Assembly: GCA_010093685.1 (NCBI GenBank)
Contig: MU006223.1
Coordinates: 330,228-394,227, forward strand
Reading direction: 5' to 3'
Length of the DNA stretch: 64,000 nt
Source of the DNA: Ophiobolus disseminans
Lineage: Eukaryota > Ascomycota > Dothideomycetes > Pleosporales > Phaeosphaeriaceae
Positions 43,204-55,097 of the stretch are shown here, in pieces. The position numbers and the translations under genes were made by a program. The first letter of the stretch is position 1. Each line of letters opens with the position of its first letter. A model generated the notes under the pieces. It had not been told where the DNA came from, ran no database searches, and worked only from the letters and a program-made list of their open reading frames with translations.

Positions 43204-43737
43204 CTTGTTGAGTGGAAGGGTGGATGAGGGGAGATAGCGGGAGGTACGACAAGAGGTCGAGGGAGTCGCATTATACAGCGGAGCGCAAATGCAAACGCAC
43301 GGCGCTATCTCAGCGTGAGGTCATTTGATGCTAATGACTTTACCTTCAAGATCGGTATACCCCGCAGCTGACCCTGCAAACGGCTGCTGGGTTATAGATG
43401 TGATTGCAACGATGGGCAATGCTAACATCAACAACGAGCTCATGTGGATCGACGTCATCATCCCTGCTGCAGGCTAAAGGTATGAGCAGGTGACGTTTTA
43501 TTGGTATGGTAAAAGGCCTTCGAAAGCAGAAGGTGGTTATGTTCAACAAAGCGTGTGTACAACAGTCAGATGCCTGTCCCGCATGGGAGATGTAACCATC
43601 CCCTGGTCATGGTGTGGGGTAGTGCACGCGCCTTCCCGCGCCGGAGAATACAGAATACTTGGCAGCAGCCTAAACTCAACATTCCTGCGTAACATCGGAC
43701 AGCTGTTCTTATACATCCAAAAACTGCACATCCCACA
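43204..43737. promoter_or_regulatory. Divergent promoter region, GH125 / Zn2Cys6 factor
   Basis: 534 bp between the two ATGs. The TATA-like ATTATAC at about 43,269-43,275 reads GTATAAT on the GH125 strand. A shared regulatory region between an enzyme and an adjacent regulator is suggestive, not proven. Confidence 0.45.
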
Positions 43738-45282
43738 ATGTCTACACGAAGAGCCCACCTAAAGTCCAAGCTTGGCTGCGGCGACTGTAAGCGGCGACGC
43801 ATCAAGGTACGCCATGAAACTCCATGCAGCGATGTGTTGCGAAGCCACCGCTTTGTAGATCAGTCGACCGACAGCATTCATGTCTATAAGATCCTCTTAT
43901 CGACATAGGACTGATCAATCCAGTTAGTGCGATGAAGGCCGACCAGAATGTGGAAACTGCCAGAAACGCGATCTACGATGCAGTTTCCAGATATTCGATC
44001 CAGCACCCCAGTCCCGATCTTTCGTGGCATCTGATGCTGTGCGTGACAAAAATCCGCCTATGATACATGTGTTTTCTACGCATGAACTCACAGGCACTAC
44101 ATCTCCATCGCTTTCTCCAGACCGTACACTTGTCCACGAAGACGTTCAAGAGACGCTACTTAAGAGCTTTCCAGTATTCGATCGCCAGAAGATGACGACC
44201 GTTCTGAAACACTTCGCAAACGAAACAGTAAAGACTGTGTCGCCAGGCAAAGAAGCTCAAGCGGCATGGCGCGAAGCCCTTCCATCGCTTGCAACTCAGT
44301 ATCCATTCGTCCTTCATGGTGTGCTTGCTGTCGCTTGTTTGCACGTCTCAATCACTCCTGGCATGGAATCCGAGAAGGACATTTATCAAGATATCGCTGC
44401 GACCCAGATGAACCTGGGCATGGCGCAATACCACATCGAGGTTCAGAAGGTGACAACGACCAATGCAGAAGCTCTGTTCGCGTTTTCGGTTATGGTCACC
44501 ACGTTTGTTCTTTTTACAACTGCCGCCGAGTGCAGAAAAACATTAGCTTCCTTTGATGGCACGGAGACATCGACTGAGCAGCGAACAGAGACCATCTCAA
44601 CTATGGCAAACCTGATCTGCAGGACCTTTCGTTCAATGCGTGGAGTGCTTGTCATACTGGTACCTTGCTATCATCACATCCGGAGCGGAAAGCTGGAAGC
44701 TATGCTCGAGCGTGACTGGTGGCCTGCGCCAATTGTGGTGACTGCCGAGGATATCGATACTGATAAGAGGCTGCGGCAACTGGAGATGATGTGGTGTCAT
44801 CCCGGAAAGACCTACGAGTATTCATTCGATGCTCTTCGATGCGCACTGAAGGATCTACGCGAGAACTTTGCAGTCGTCTCGCGATTAGCAGAAGTCAAAT
44901 TCCCCGGCGGTATGTAACACCTTACATGTCCATCTATTATGCATACTGACATCGTACCCAATGTACAGACGGACCAAACGAACACACTTTCGACTGGACG
45001 GCCGTTCTACATTGGCCAATTCAACTGTCACTTGACTACATCTCGCTACTTGATCAGCGGCGCATGGAGGCTTGGGTGCTAATGGCGCATTATGCCATGT
45101 TACCCGCTCGAGCGACATCCAATCCATGGCTTGATGGTTTCGCAACCAATATCGTGACTACCGCAGCACTTGTCATAGGAGAGGAGAACTGGGAATGGAT
45201 TGCGTGGCCGGCGACCGTTTTGACAGTCGATCTTGAAAGATTACGCATCGTCGACACCATTTCTCAAGATTCTGACATTTAG
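43738..45282 (+). CDS. Zn2Cys6 transcription factor
   Basis: Three exons, 43738-43806, 43928-44909 and 44969-45282, give 454 residues. The first intron splits the zinc cluster: GCGDCKRRRIK in exon 1 and CDEGRPECGNCQKRDLRC in exon 2 together give C-x2-C-x6-C-x6-C-x2-C-x6-C, the canonical Zn2Cys6 cluster at residues ~14-41. The rest matches fungal-specific factors of the C6 type with short middle regions: HGVLAVACLHVS, MVTTFVLFTTAAE and, near the end, RRMEAWVLMAHYAML then NWEWIAWP. Introns are 121 and 59 bp. The last exon is required; unspliced reading stops soon after the GTATGT donor at 44,910. The target pathway is unknown; the divergent GH125 neighbour is a candidate (inference). Confidence 0.93.
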
Positions 45283-45747
45283 ACGCGTTGCATACAGCGC
45301 GTGCAGTTTCTGTAATGATAAGCTGCTGTTGATACTACATCCCAGTATCACCTTGATCTCGGCTCACAGTTTTGATCATTTCAACTGAAGTTCAACTATA
45401 TCCACCCAAGGTATGAGATGATTTGTGAGGTGTCCAACGCCAGTCTCGCCAGAAGACTTGTGTTTGGCAAAGGACGTTCAAAACTACGACCATTTTGCAA
45501 TATTCACCCTCCGTTCTGCGTTTGTCCCCAGCAACTCATATCCATATTTCGTTTGTCATCTCAACGCTTGCCGTGCTACATAACCAGCTCATGCTCAGAA
45601 TGCTCGGCTCGGGTTTGGTCGTTGGGTGTCATGACGGTGTCACGGTCAAAGGTTGAGTGTTGGAGGTCACCCATATGTCGTAGTGCTATTGCCGCTGCTG
45701 ATGGTCAGCACCAAGCCTAATATCCCCGACCATCAACAATGCACAAC
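45283..45747. other. Convergent intergenic region
   Basis: 465 bp between the stop codons of the Zn2Cys6 gene and the small membrane-protein gene. I see no gene. Confidence 0.45.
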
Positions 45748-46053
45748 TCACCTTGGACTTATCGGCGCGTGGGCCAGATTCGATGGTGCGTGTAAGTTCC
45801 GCCCTTGATACCGCGGCAACTTGTTCCAGTTCCGTTCGCGGACCTCCCTCATGTACTTGTCCTGCTGGGGTGATCTGCTCGTGTATTGGTTTTGGTCTGC
45901 ATCGTCGCCCCAGAATCGGTAGACTGCAAAACAGCAGCAGACCAGGGCTCCGCCTCCGAGTATGACTAAGAAGATGATGAGGGCGGGGCTGATGGCGAAG
46001 CCCATGTTGTCTCTCTTTCCTAGCACCATCGCGGCTCGCTCTTGAATGTACAT
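45748..46053 (-). CDS. Small single-pass membrane protein
   Basis: 101 residues if the first ATG (46053) is used; ATGs nine and seventeen codons in (the latter MGFAISPALI) are alternatives. One membrane helix is obvious at about residues 20-42 (ISPALIIFLVILGGGALVCC), with three adjacent Cys that are candidates for palmitoylation. It is followed by FAVYRFWGDDADQ and a basic/aromatic cytosolic segment with YMREVRERNWNKL. Very similar short proteins seem common in filamentous ascomycetes, but I know of no assigned function. The stop lies in AAGGTGAGT, which looks like a donor, yet the only nearby acceptor would give a 35-bp intron, so the stop is kept. Confidence 0.65.
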   Translation of the reverse strand: MYIQERAAMVLGKRDNMGFAISPALIIFLVILGGGALVCCCFAVYRFWGDDADQNQYTSRSPQQDKYMREVRERNWNKLPRYQGRNLHAPSNLAHAPISPR

Positions 46054-47411
46054 CTTTGTCTTGATCGAACAATAGCGGGGTCGAGATCAGGAAGGACTCT
46101 AGCACTCCAGATGGGCGTCTCGTCGACTTGACTTGCGCGGAGCGAGATACGCGGCCGTAAGCGTCAAGCCCGTCGAAAGCGGAAGCCCACGGAATGGTTC
46201 GCAAAGGACGAATGAGCGGCGCTGCTACGGTACCGCGAAAAACGATATCGATGAAAGAGAGTGAGAGCGTTGGAAAAGAGGGTACGCGAGTTGAAAACGT
46301 AAAAGAGCGCAAATCTGAGCGTTTGCGCAAACTCGCCAGCAATCACGAGCTTATAATCACGTCTCGTATTTTCTGGATTCCCCGCAACACCTCCTCTTAC
46401 CTGCACACAAACTTCTGTCAGACCGTTTCGAGATCCCTCCCAATCGGTTGGGCGCGGAAGCATACAGTTCACGGCGCTATTGGCCAGCTCGTAACTTCAC
46501 GTGACAGTCGGCGAAGAATCAAGCCTTTGAGTCCGCTTTTGTCTACCAGCGACGACATGCCTAGCCTCAGGAACGCGTATGTTGTGGATCTTGAACGTAC
46601 GCGGGCCTTTGTCCTCATAGGCGGATGTGCCGGGGTGGCGGAGCAACATCACTACTGGGGCGCCGTGGTTGCGGACGCCTTGGGAGATCCAGTTCTGTCT
46701 GGGACACCACGTTTTGAGATATCTTGTCAGGGGCATGTTTGCATTTTGTTTCGCGGTGAACTGGGAGTGTTGGTGACGGATAGGGAACTCGGTGTTGGAC
46801 GGGCTTACTAAGCCACGATGACGCGTCCCTTCCACACCAGAAGCGTCCAGCTTCCCGAAGTCAGCTGAAAGCCACTCCACGCGAAGTGGTTTGCGTTTCG
46901 AGTGCACTTGAAACAAATGTCAATATTTATCCCTATCGCAGGTTTCAGTGTTCCAAATCGGCACATGCCCAGGCGGTTTCGGGACATATGAATGACTTTC
47001 AGACGAAGACAAACCACGGAAGCTACCTAGCAATGAAAGCTTTCCACTGTGAATATCCGCAAACCAGACATCTAAACTTGGCGCCCCTGTACCTGCAAAG
47101 TACTAAAAAGCTTCTTGCGACCACTTCTTCGATTGTCGTGTCAACCCCAAAGTCTTGTTCGACCCTCGGTTCAATAACCAAGCGTCACAACTCTGAATCA
47201 CCTCTCAACCCTGCAGTCGGAAAGAGTGCCTAAAACCTAGTTACTGAGCTTTTATAGAACTTCATCAAGGAAGCGATTCGGTGTCACAGCATACTTCGAA
47301 ATCTCAACAAACCGCATTCAGAAGTCCACGAACCCTCAAAACGAAGAAGGAGAAATCCCTAAATCAGTATTTCCGATACCATGCTATGCTACGCTATGCA
47401 AACCATCTCCC
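46054..47411. other. Intergenic, no gene supported
   Basis: 1.36 kb. A plus-strand ATG frame at 46194-46811 (205 codons) overlaps opposite frames and has no motif or splice support; it probably overlaps the promoter of the small membrane protein. I see no repeat. Confidence 0.4.
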
Positions 47412-48304
47412 CTACGCAAACTCCCTAGCATGCCCCCTCTCCTCCCTCTTCGCCAACTTCACCAACGGCGGCCCGGGAATCGTGTACCCCTCAAACTTCT
47501 GGAACAAATTAAACTGAATGCCCGGATCCGTCGCCTTATAAAAACTCGTCGCGGGCACGCCGCCGCTCAACTTGGTCGTCCCAGAGCCCGACACAACAAT
47601 GTTGATGCACTGCGGATACGCCTGCGCGCCGTTGGGCTGCCCGCCCGCGTGCAGGGCGATTATTTCGTGCCGCAGGACATAGTTGCCCGGCGCGAGGTTC
47701 GGGATCACTAAGTCCCAGGAAAAGGCGTTTTTCACGAGGTCGTCGGTCGCCCAGGCGCCGGGGTTGGAGCCGGATTTCTGAGTTATGGTTAGTGAGGTGT
47801 GGGGAGGGAAGGGGGGGAGGAGGTGGTTGTTACCCATGCGGCTTGTTGGATCTTAGTCCAACTGAGCGAGGCGGGATTGACGGATGCGAAGTCTCCGGCT
47901 ACGGGCGCGATGTATTCGATCACTGGGCCGGCGTGGGAGATGGGCCATGTATCCTATACACACACTCTGATCAGCAATCTTCAAACACAACTACACGTTT
48001 ACATGAAGTCGGCACAACGTACCCATTTGAACGTAACCTTACTCCCCGGCTTCACCGGCACGCTCGCGCCGTTGCTCTTGCCCAACTTATGGCACACGAT
48101 ATCGACGGAGCCAAAGCGATCGGGCGTCACGAAGCCGTTGTCGAGGTTATCCGCCTGCCAGCCGACTGTGGGCGGGATGGGGGTTTGGTACTTGAGCGCT
48201 GCGTTCCAGCCCGTGTATGTGACGCCGTCGGCGATGACTTTGTCGACGTGGCCGTGAGCGGCGACGAGGGCGGGGAGGGCGAGGGCGGCAAAGTGGGACT
48301 TCAT
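47412..48304 (-). CDS. AA9 lytic polysaccharide monooxygenase
   Basis: Three exons, 48023-48304, 47834-47953 and 47412-47777, give 255 residues. The signal peptide MKSHFAALALPALVAA leaves His17 as the mature N-terminus (HGHVDKV), the first ligand of the copper histidine brace. The second is His101 in ISHAGPVIEY. The second-shell LRHEIIALH, the Gln186 of QAYPQC and the axial Tyr188 are also present, so the active site looks complete. AA9 enzymes oxidatively cleave cellulose and some hemicelluloses using a copper centre and peroxide or oxygen (family knowledge). There is no C-terminal CBM1; the tail after ~225 is short and charged. Introns are 69 and 56 bp with GTACGT and GTAACA donors. The protein should be extracellular. 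Confidence 0.95.
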
Positions 48305-48352
48305 CGTGTAGGTTTGCTTCGTCCGAGATGCAGAGCAGTGCGAGAGCGAGAG

Positions 48353-48370
48353 ACTGGACTGGACTGGACT
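48353..48370. repeat. Short ACTGG pentamer repeat in the AA9 leader
   Basis: About 3.6 copies of a 5-bp unit (ACTGG) between the TATA box and the AA9 start codon. Confidence 0.7.
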
Positions 48371-48397
48371 GAATTGTTCCTGGCTTTGGAAAACGAC

Positions 48398-48405
48398 TCT
48401 ATATA
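48398..48405 (-). promoter_or_regulatory. TATA box of the AA9 gene
   Basis: TATATAGA on the minus strand, 94-101 bp upstream of the AA9 ATG. A strong TATA element is typical of tightly induced extracellular-enzyme genes. Confidence 0.55.
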
Positions 48406-49472
48406 CACCTCCCGCATCACTCCCGCGGCCCAAGCCCTCCACCAGGTCCCTCGCAATATACCACTTCATCTACACCTCCCCCCTCGACCCGGTTCATCGA
48501 CTCCAAGCTCAGTCCACGCCATCTGCATCCGTCCGTCGCCACGCGGAGTGGATGGAAATTCGTTCGACACTGCGCGGTGTTTGTGTGTCACCAGACGCCA
48601 TGGAGTCGAGGCGATTGGCCGAGATTAGGGAAATTCGTGGCAGGCAATATGAGCATATTGCGTGGTGCGGAACTGGGATCTTGGGTTGGGAGTGCCGGGT
48701 AATGTATGATCGGTTGGCGAGGACTATGCCTAGGGCGAGAATCAGCCTCGGGCGAAATGTACACAAGTACCTAGGTACCTCCTTCATCTCTTGTATCTTC
48801 TAGGGCGCTGGGCACGACGTTGGTAACAGTGCAGCGCAGGTGATCGTCTCCCTGAGTACGTGCTCAACATTACAAGGTCGTTGACTGTTTAAAAAAAGTG
48901 TGAAACCATTTGCGAGTCTTCGGCCTACAGTCCAGGAAAGAAGTCCACGACACAACATCGAAATACACTTCCTTTGGCCGTTACACATCCATCCGCCTCC
49001 TCATGCAGTGCAACCATCTTCCCCACGGGGTCGCGCAGCCCGGCATTACCCAAGCCACAGGGTGACCAAATTCCTCCGCAGCAGTCCCATGCGCAGTGGC
49101 ATCATCGCCCTCCAATGTCCTCGTGGGAAAGATGCACCGGGTAATCTGGGTATAGATTGAATACGGACCGGTGTACCGAACTTCTGCCACACCTAGCGAC
49201 ATGGATGCACGTGGGCGGAGCGAGCGTGATACTGTCTGTAAGAAATTGGAGGGGCTTTGTAGAATATAGTGTGGTAGTGTTGAATGTTTGTTTTCATTGA
49301 CTCGAAAAACGCATCTGTGCGTAGCTATGCATTCGCCCAGAATGACGCCCCTCCCCATCCATCCCACCCCGAGTACTCCGATCCATGCCAGAAGGTAATG
49401 CTGTGATAATATATGTACGTCGAAAGTAGCCAAAGGCATCAAGCCGTTACAACAGAATAATCAAGAAGCAGC

Positions 49473-52400
49473 TCATCGTCGCGTAGCTTCAATAGCCTTG
49501 TCTAGACCCACGATCCTCAAACTCTTTCCGCGCCCAAGTTTGCCTCGCATCAGGCCAGCTGCGGGGATCAATGCATCGTCCCAGTGTCTGAACACTGCTT
49601 TCATATCCCTGGGTACACCTTCCATGACCACAGTTGTGACGGGCATGAAAGGTCGGTCTTCTTCTGAGACGGCAAGGATGCCGTATTCCTGAGCAAAGAT
49701 AAGGGCGGTGGAGAATGCCTGGCTTTGCGTTCGTGAGAGAGCACCGATGATACTATTCTGGTGTTAGCATGTCTTCTTCGAACTCTGACGACTTCATAAA
49801 CTTACATGTACATCTCGAAGAACGCATCCAGCACGTAAATGTGCTCGGGCTCCAGGTCCCTCTGACAGAACGGCATAATCTCTTTCACTTGTGTCGTCAC
49901 CCCAGCACCACCAGGTGTCTTGGGCGTAATCGGCGTCTGTGGCCTCTGTTCAGCGTTTGTTCCATTCCAACTGGGGCGGCGCAGCACCTGCCCAAAGAAG
50001 GAGCTGCTCACCTGGAGTGCCTGTCCCCAACCCGTATGACCCTGAGTCTGCTCAATCTTGTATAGGCGCGGGCGGTATTTGTCGGATGTCACTTTGTAGC
50101 GCCAGTGATCTGCTGAGCGGGGAATTGCGGGCCCCTTGGTGGGTACGGTGAGTGGGGGAAAGATGTTGATGAAGTCTTGGGGCTCGGAGCCTTCATCGAT
50201 CTCGTTGAAGTCGCCGGTCGGGGCGAGATCCATGCCCATCAGCCGTGAGCCAGAGAGCTCTTCAGCGGAGCAGCCACGGCCTTTCCAAAGGTAAACCTTG
50301 CTAGCTGATGTGGAGATGAGGTATGGGAAGGCCGAACAGAGGCTCTTGAGAGAAAACTCGACTTCATCAAAAGCGAGGTGCCCAAGATGCCGGCGGCCGC
50401 AGAGCATGAACTCTGTTGAGGCCGGCTTTGCGCCCCGACGTGTGATGACGATGCCACCGAGTGCTTCGAAGAAGTTAGGTGGCTCTTGTCCTTGTCGGAC
50501 AGTTACAAGCCTCCCTTGGCTCTGTTTTGCATGGTTCTTTGCAAAGAGCTGAACATCCTCAATTGTGGGTTCCGCAACCCCATTGCCAGCCCAAAGGTAT
50601 ATGTCGGTATGTCTTGCGCCCTTCGCATCGCCGAAGATGTGGGTACAGAGGTACATGGAGTCCTGGAACAAGATGTGTTCCTCATGTATGGATATTGGCG
50701 AAAGTCTGCCATCGCCTGTGACTTCCTGAATCTGTTTGCGCAATGTTCGAATCTTGCCACCCGGTCCGAGATCAAGCGGGGGTGATTGGAGAATATGAAC
50801 AGTATCTATGCTATCAGGTAGACGGCCTTCCGTAACAGGAGCGTCGTCGAAGAATTCTGCAAACATGCCGTCATGCCTCGTTGGCTGTGGCGACGCTTTG
50901 AATGGCTCGGATTGAGGTCTGCCTCCACTCATCGGAGGCGAGGCAGGGTAGTCCTTTGATGGTGGCTGAGGACTTGATTCGCGCGATCGAGCTGGCAAGT
51001 AGCCACCCAGAGTGCTCAAGCTAAACCCAAGTCCAGTAGGCTTAGGCTTTGGTGGTAAAGGCTTTGACTCTGTGGGCGACATGGGCTTGGACTGAAGAAT
51101 ATCGGCTGCTTTCGGCTTGGGTGAGGAAGTTTGTTCAGGAGATCGAACAAGCCCGGCATCTTGCATGGCGGCTTGTTCGTCTGCTTTGGTAGGTAGCTTG
51201 ATTGGTGACTTTGTCTTCGTTGGCACTGGCGATAAAGCTGGCGACTGCCTACCCCATAAAGCGGAAGCACTCCTGACGGAAGCGAATGTGGATTTCTCTG
51301 GCGATGGCTCCTCTTTGGCGGGCGACACTTCAACATTTGGAGGTGGTATTTCCATTAGGACTGTGGGCTTCGGGCTTTCTACGGCTGTATTTGCTGTGTT
51401 TGTCGGAGGCGTTGGTAGTGGTCGCGAAAACCGGGATTGTAACCGCGCAGGCGTTGGCGATGGAGACGCTACCTTTGGTGATGGGATTGGTTGCGAGCCG
51501 GCAGGCTTCTGTGGTGTCGCGTACGATCCGGAAACTCTGCGCTCTGGGTCTAGAGATGCTGGCTTCTTTGGGACATCCGGAGATGATATTCGTGGCGAGG
51601 CAATTGACTCTGGTCGGGGTGACTTTGCTTGAACGTTCTGGGTTCCCGATACCCTTCTATCCATCTCCAGCGACGTTGGTTTCTTTGGTGGTTCTGGAGT
51701 CGCTTTGCCGTATTGTCCAGAAGCGATCCGAGGAGACTTGGCTGGCGTAACGGGCTTCTCGACCGAGGACTGCCTAACAGGCTTCTTCGTCACTGGTAGG
51801 TCCTCTGACGGTCCGTTAGTTCTAGAAGGCATAGAGCTGGGAAGAACATGCTCAGGCTTCACTAATGGAACAGCAGCAACGCTAGGAGTCACCTTCTGTG
51901 GATCAGTTTCCTCCGGCTCGGTATTGGCGTTGGCACGTGGTGCTCTTCTCTTCGGTCCGCGCGCTCGTCCTTTGGTCATGTGTTGGAGCTCTGGAGCTGG
52001 TCCAGTTTTCTTCTCAAACTGTGCTACCCTGGCCGGCGACTCTGTCCCATCAGCACTTGATGTAGACTTGTTCGTCGTCAGTGGAGGCGGTCCACGAGCA
52101 AGGATACCAGCCAATGCAGGATTGAAACGATCAGCTAGTTTGCTGGTCTTTGCCGGCTCCTTCGATGCGAACAAGGGAGCTGGCTGGATCGGCTTGTCAT
52201 CAATGGACGGCTTTTTGGAGCGAAGGCTCTTCTTTCTAGCCAGAGCTTCCGGAGTCACGTGCTTGGGCTTTTCAGGCGGTGGCGGTTTCGACCCGCTGTC
52301 AGCGCGACCGAGAGCACCTCTTTTAGCGATTGCTTCCGGTAGCGGAGCTGGTTCAGGGTTGGAGTCAGATCTCTTTAGTGTTGAGCCCGTCTCCTGTGCT

Positions 52401-54714
52401 TTGAGCTGTATGATTGACCTCTTCTTAATTAGACTTTCTTTGAACTCATCGCGGCGCTCTGAAGGTTTGGGGCCGCCCGTTGCGTTCAATGCGTTTTTAC
52501 CTGAGAGTATGTTTGTCTTCAGCATATCGGGCGCAACGTAGTTCTTCGTCTCCGCCTTCCTCAGCTTGCCGAAGACGTTCTGAAGCTCCGAGACGTCGCT
52601 CTTCTTAGAAGCGTCACCTATCGGTTGCCGGGATTTCAGACCAGCCCGGAAATCTATCTTGGAGGGGGCTCCAGGTTTTGGCTTTGCGGCCGGTGGTAGA
52701 CGCGCAAATGGCTTGGCAGTCTCCGCTACAGCTAGTTTGCTGGGTGCTGGATTCGAGGTCTCCTTGATCTTCTCGGGGATTTCCGCTGAAGACTCAGGCT
52801 CTGCTTTCTTTTGTTCATCTGGCTTAGGCTCCTCCTTCTTGCCCACAGACGGTTTGGGTGACAAAATAGGCTTGGGTTTTGGCGAAGGTTCTGCTAGCCG
52901 CTCATCCTTGACAGATTCAGTAGGCGCTTCTTTCTTCGGTGTGTCGAACATGCGGGGCCCGGAAGGCGTCTCAATCTTCTCCGGTTCTGCTGACACATCG
53001 TTCTTCAGGGTGTCAAACTTGCGAACACTCGCAGGCTTAAGCTGTATGTCTTTGATCGGCGAGGTGCGACCAGAACCAAATGGCTCTGCAGACAAACCGC
53101 CCTTCCCGAGGTCGACGCTGCTACGTTGCTGCTTGATTCGGTTGATCTCAGCCATCCACGCGGGCTGCGCCGGGGGTGGTTGCTTCAGCTTGGGCGAGTC
53201 TGGTTTGTTGAGCGCACTCTCTAGCCAGCTCGACTTTGTGGGACTCCATCGCTTGGAGGGGCTAGGTGGTGATGTCTCGTCCTGTGGCTGGTCCTTTTCG
53301 CTGTAGGTCGATACTACAGACTTGCTTCGAGCGTGGTGAGGAAGTGCAGGCTTGACAAACTCGTCTCTGGATGCTCGTTCGTTGCCGAAGCCCCTCGTAA
53401 TCGTGGCGTTGCTGTGACTGGAGCTGGGGCGAGAGGAGGGCTCTATCGAGTTGTCTCTGCTCAAATTCGGGCGCTCGGCGGTGGAGAGAGTACCGTAGCC
53501 GGCGATTGCACTCCCTCGGTTGCTCAGGGTGGAGTTCTGCCTTGTCAGCCCGGGCGGTGTCTGTGTGCTCCACCGCTTGGAGACGCTGTCGCTGCGTTTC
53601 AACATGGCGCTCTGCACGAAGCCGCCCATGCCCTTGGTGGGAGAGGCGGAGCGCTCACGCTCAGGCGAGATCCTCCCTTGCGTCGGTGACATGGCGAGCG
53701 AGCGTGCTTCTCTTGTGCTGTCCCCGCCGTCTATCGATGTGCCCTGCTCCGTGGGCGGGGCAAACTTCTGGGAGTCGAGCATGGGGAGCGGCGAGCGTGT
53801 CTTTGCAATTGACTCTGCCTCTCCGCCAGATATTGATGTGTTGGTGGAGAAGCGGTTGCTCAGCATGGCGCTGCCCCGTGCAGAGCCCCCGCGCGACCCT
53901 GGCGAGCTCGAGCGCACGCTCTCTGGCGGCGGGCTGCTGACTTCGGGCTCCACGGTCGACTCACGTGACATGCCTGGCAGCTGTCGCTTGCCTGACACGG
54001 AGCCTGCGTCTGAGGCGGTGTCATCCTGGTTCCGCCTGTAGGCCGCCGAACCGACTCCCCTGTCTGGTGTTTGCTTGAACCACGAGGGGTCCTTTGCGTC
54101 AAGTGACGCAGCAATCGAGGTTCTCGAGGGGTTCGGTTCGGGCGAGGAGGGCTCGGGTGTCTTGCTCGAGGACGTGGACGTGGGCCGTTCGGGGGATCGC
54201 GCCGCCATTGAGAGGGGGCGCCGCATGCTGCCCGACTGCGGCCGCTGCTTCCACGAGAGGGTGCCGGAGCGCCCCAATGCCGCCGCGCTCGTCACGGGCT
54301 TCTTCGGCTCCGTGTCCTCGAGGGTGGTGGGCGCAGGCGAGCTGGTCAGCCGCTGCAGCGACTCTTCGCGGGCCGTCTCTTCGGCGGGCGGGCTCATGAC
54401 GGGCGTGGGCGTGCTGGCGGCCTTTTCCTGTACGGTGCGGGGGGTGCCGGCGGAAGAGCGCAGCGATTGTGGTGTGTTGGGCTTGTCGGGGGATATCGAG
54501 CGTGCCCGTTCTGTTTGGGAAAATAACATCAGCTGCACGACTCAGACACGGGAGCACGAGACCACCCACCTGCTCTGCGTGCCAACCTCTCGCTGCGGCC
54601 CTGGATCAGTTCCTCCTCCAGTTTCTTCACACGTTCGGCATCCTGCTGGTCGCGCTGCTCGCCAAGCTGTCTGATGCGCTGCACAAACTCGGACGGGTCG
54701 ATTTCGTCGGCCAT
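49473..54714 (-). CDS. Large actin-related protein: disordered DUF4045-type region plus C-terminal gelsolin-like repeats
   Basis: Three exons, 54570-54714, 49806-54510 and 49473-49752, give 1,709 residues. The N-terminus MADEIDPSEFVQRIRQLGEQ begins a coiled-coil of ~48 residues. Residues ~50-1,200 are Ser/Pro/Lys-rich and disordered, of the fungal DUF4045 kind, with many SP sites and at least two copies of a DRRVSG/ERRVSG-containing unit. The last ~500 residues carry gelsolin/villin-like modules: SMYLCTHIFGDAKGARHTDI, YLWAGNGV, EFMLCGRRHLGHLAFDEVEF, VYLWKGRGCSAEELSG and LEPEHIYVLDAFFEM joined by splicing to IIIGALSRTQSQAF. Gelsolin modules bind and cap or sever actin in response to Ca2+ (family knowledge). 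A role in hyphal actin organisation, with the tail as a phospho-target, is inference. At the last splice, AATAG was chosen as acceptor because it keeps the gelsolin fold. Confidence 0.9.
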
Positions 54715-55097
54715 GGCGGGCGACGAGAAGGATGCAAGGTTGGTCAACACAGACCGCTCTGTGCTGCGGGAGTCGAGACAGCAAGGAATGAGGATGCTCG
54801 GCAGTGAATGTCAATCCCGGGTCCAAGCTCGACGTCGCTAAATTGCTTCGACCTTGAATGTGTTTCAGGTGGGCTGAAACACGCCTGGCTCATGGATTGG
54901 ATAAGTCGAGATGGAGAAACGAGCGAATTGCAGAGAGTGCGATGGCTGCAGGTACGCAGAGGTCACCAATTATTGGTGTTTGTTTATGCTTCCAATTGCT
55001 GAAACGCCAGTTGGGCCTGGTCCAGCTGCGCTACCCTACCCGTTTTCACCCTCTGTGGCTGCATGTCGCCCCTTGCACCCATGTCACAACATCAACA
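54715..55097. other. Intergenic, gelsolin-type gene promoter / ARL2 3' flank
   Basis: 383 bp between two minus-strand genes. I see no gene. Confidence 0.5.

Larger units (their letters stand above)
48305..49472. other. Intergenic, AA9 upstream region
   Basis: 1.17 kb between the AA9 ATG and the stop of the gelsolin-type gene. It holds the AA9 promoter and 5' leader. Frames here (such as minus 48981-49442) lack an ATG or motifs. Confidence 0.45.

Noticed and set aside
45686..46342. Minus-strand frame of 218 codons over the small membrane protein
   Set aside because: It is in another frame and lacks the membrane helix and conserved residues of the 101-residue protein, so it is a shadow.
46194..46811. 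Plus-strand ATG frame of 205 codons
   Set aside because: It has no recognisable motif or splice-joined extension, and overlaps opposite frames and the likely promoter of the small membrane-protein gene. Composition looks like fortuitous open frame.
48981..49442. Minus-strand frame of 153 codons upstream of AA9
   Set aside because: The start is not the first ATG of a supported exon, there are no motifs, and it probably overlaps the 3' region of the gelsolin-type gene.
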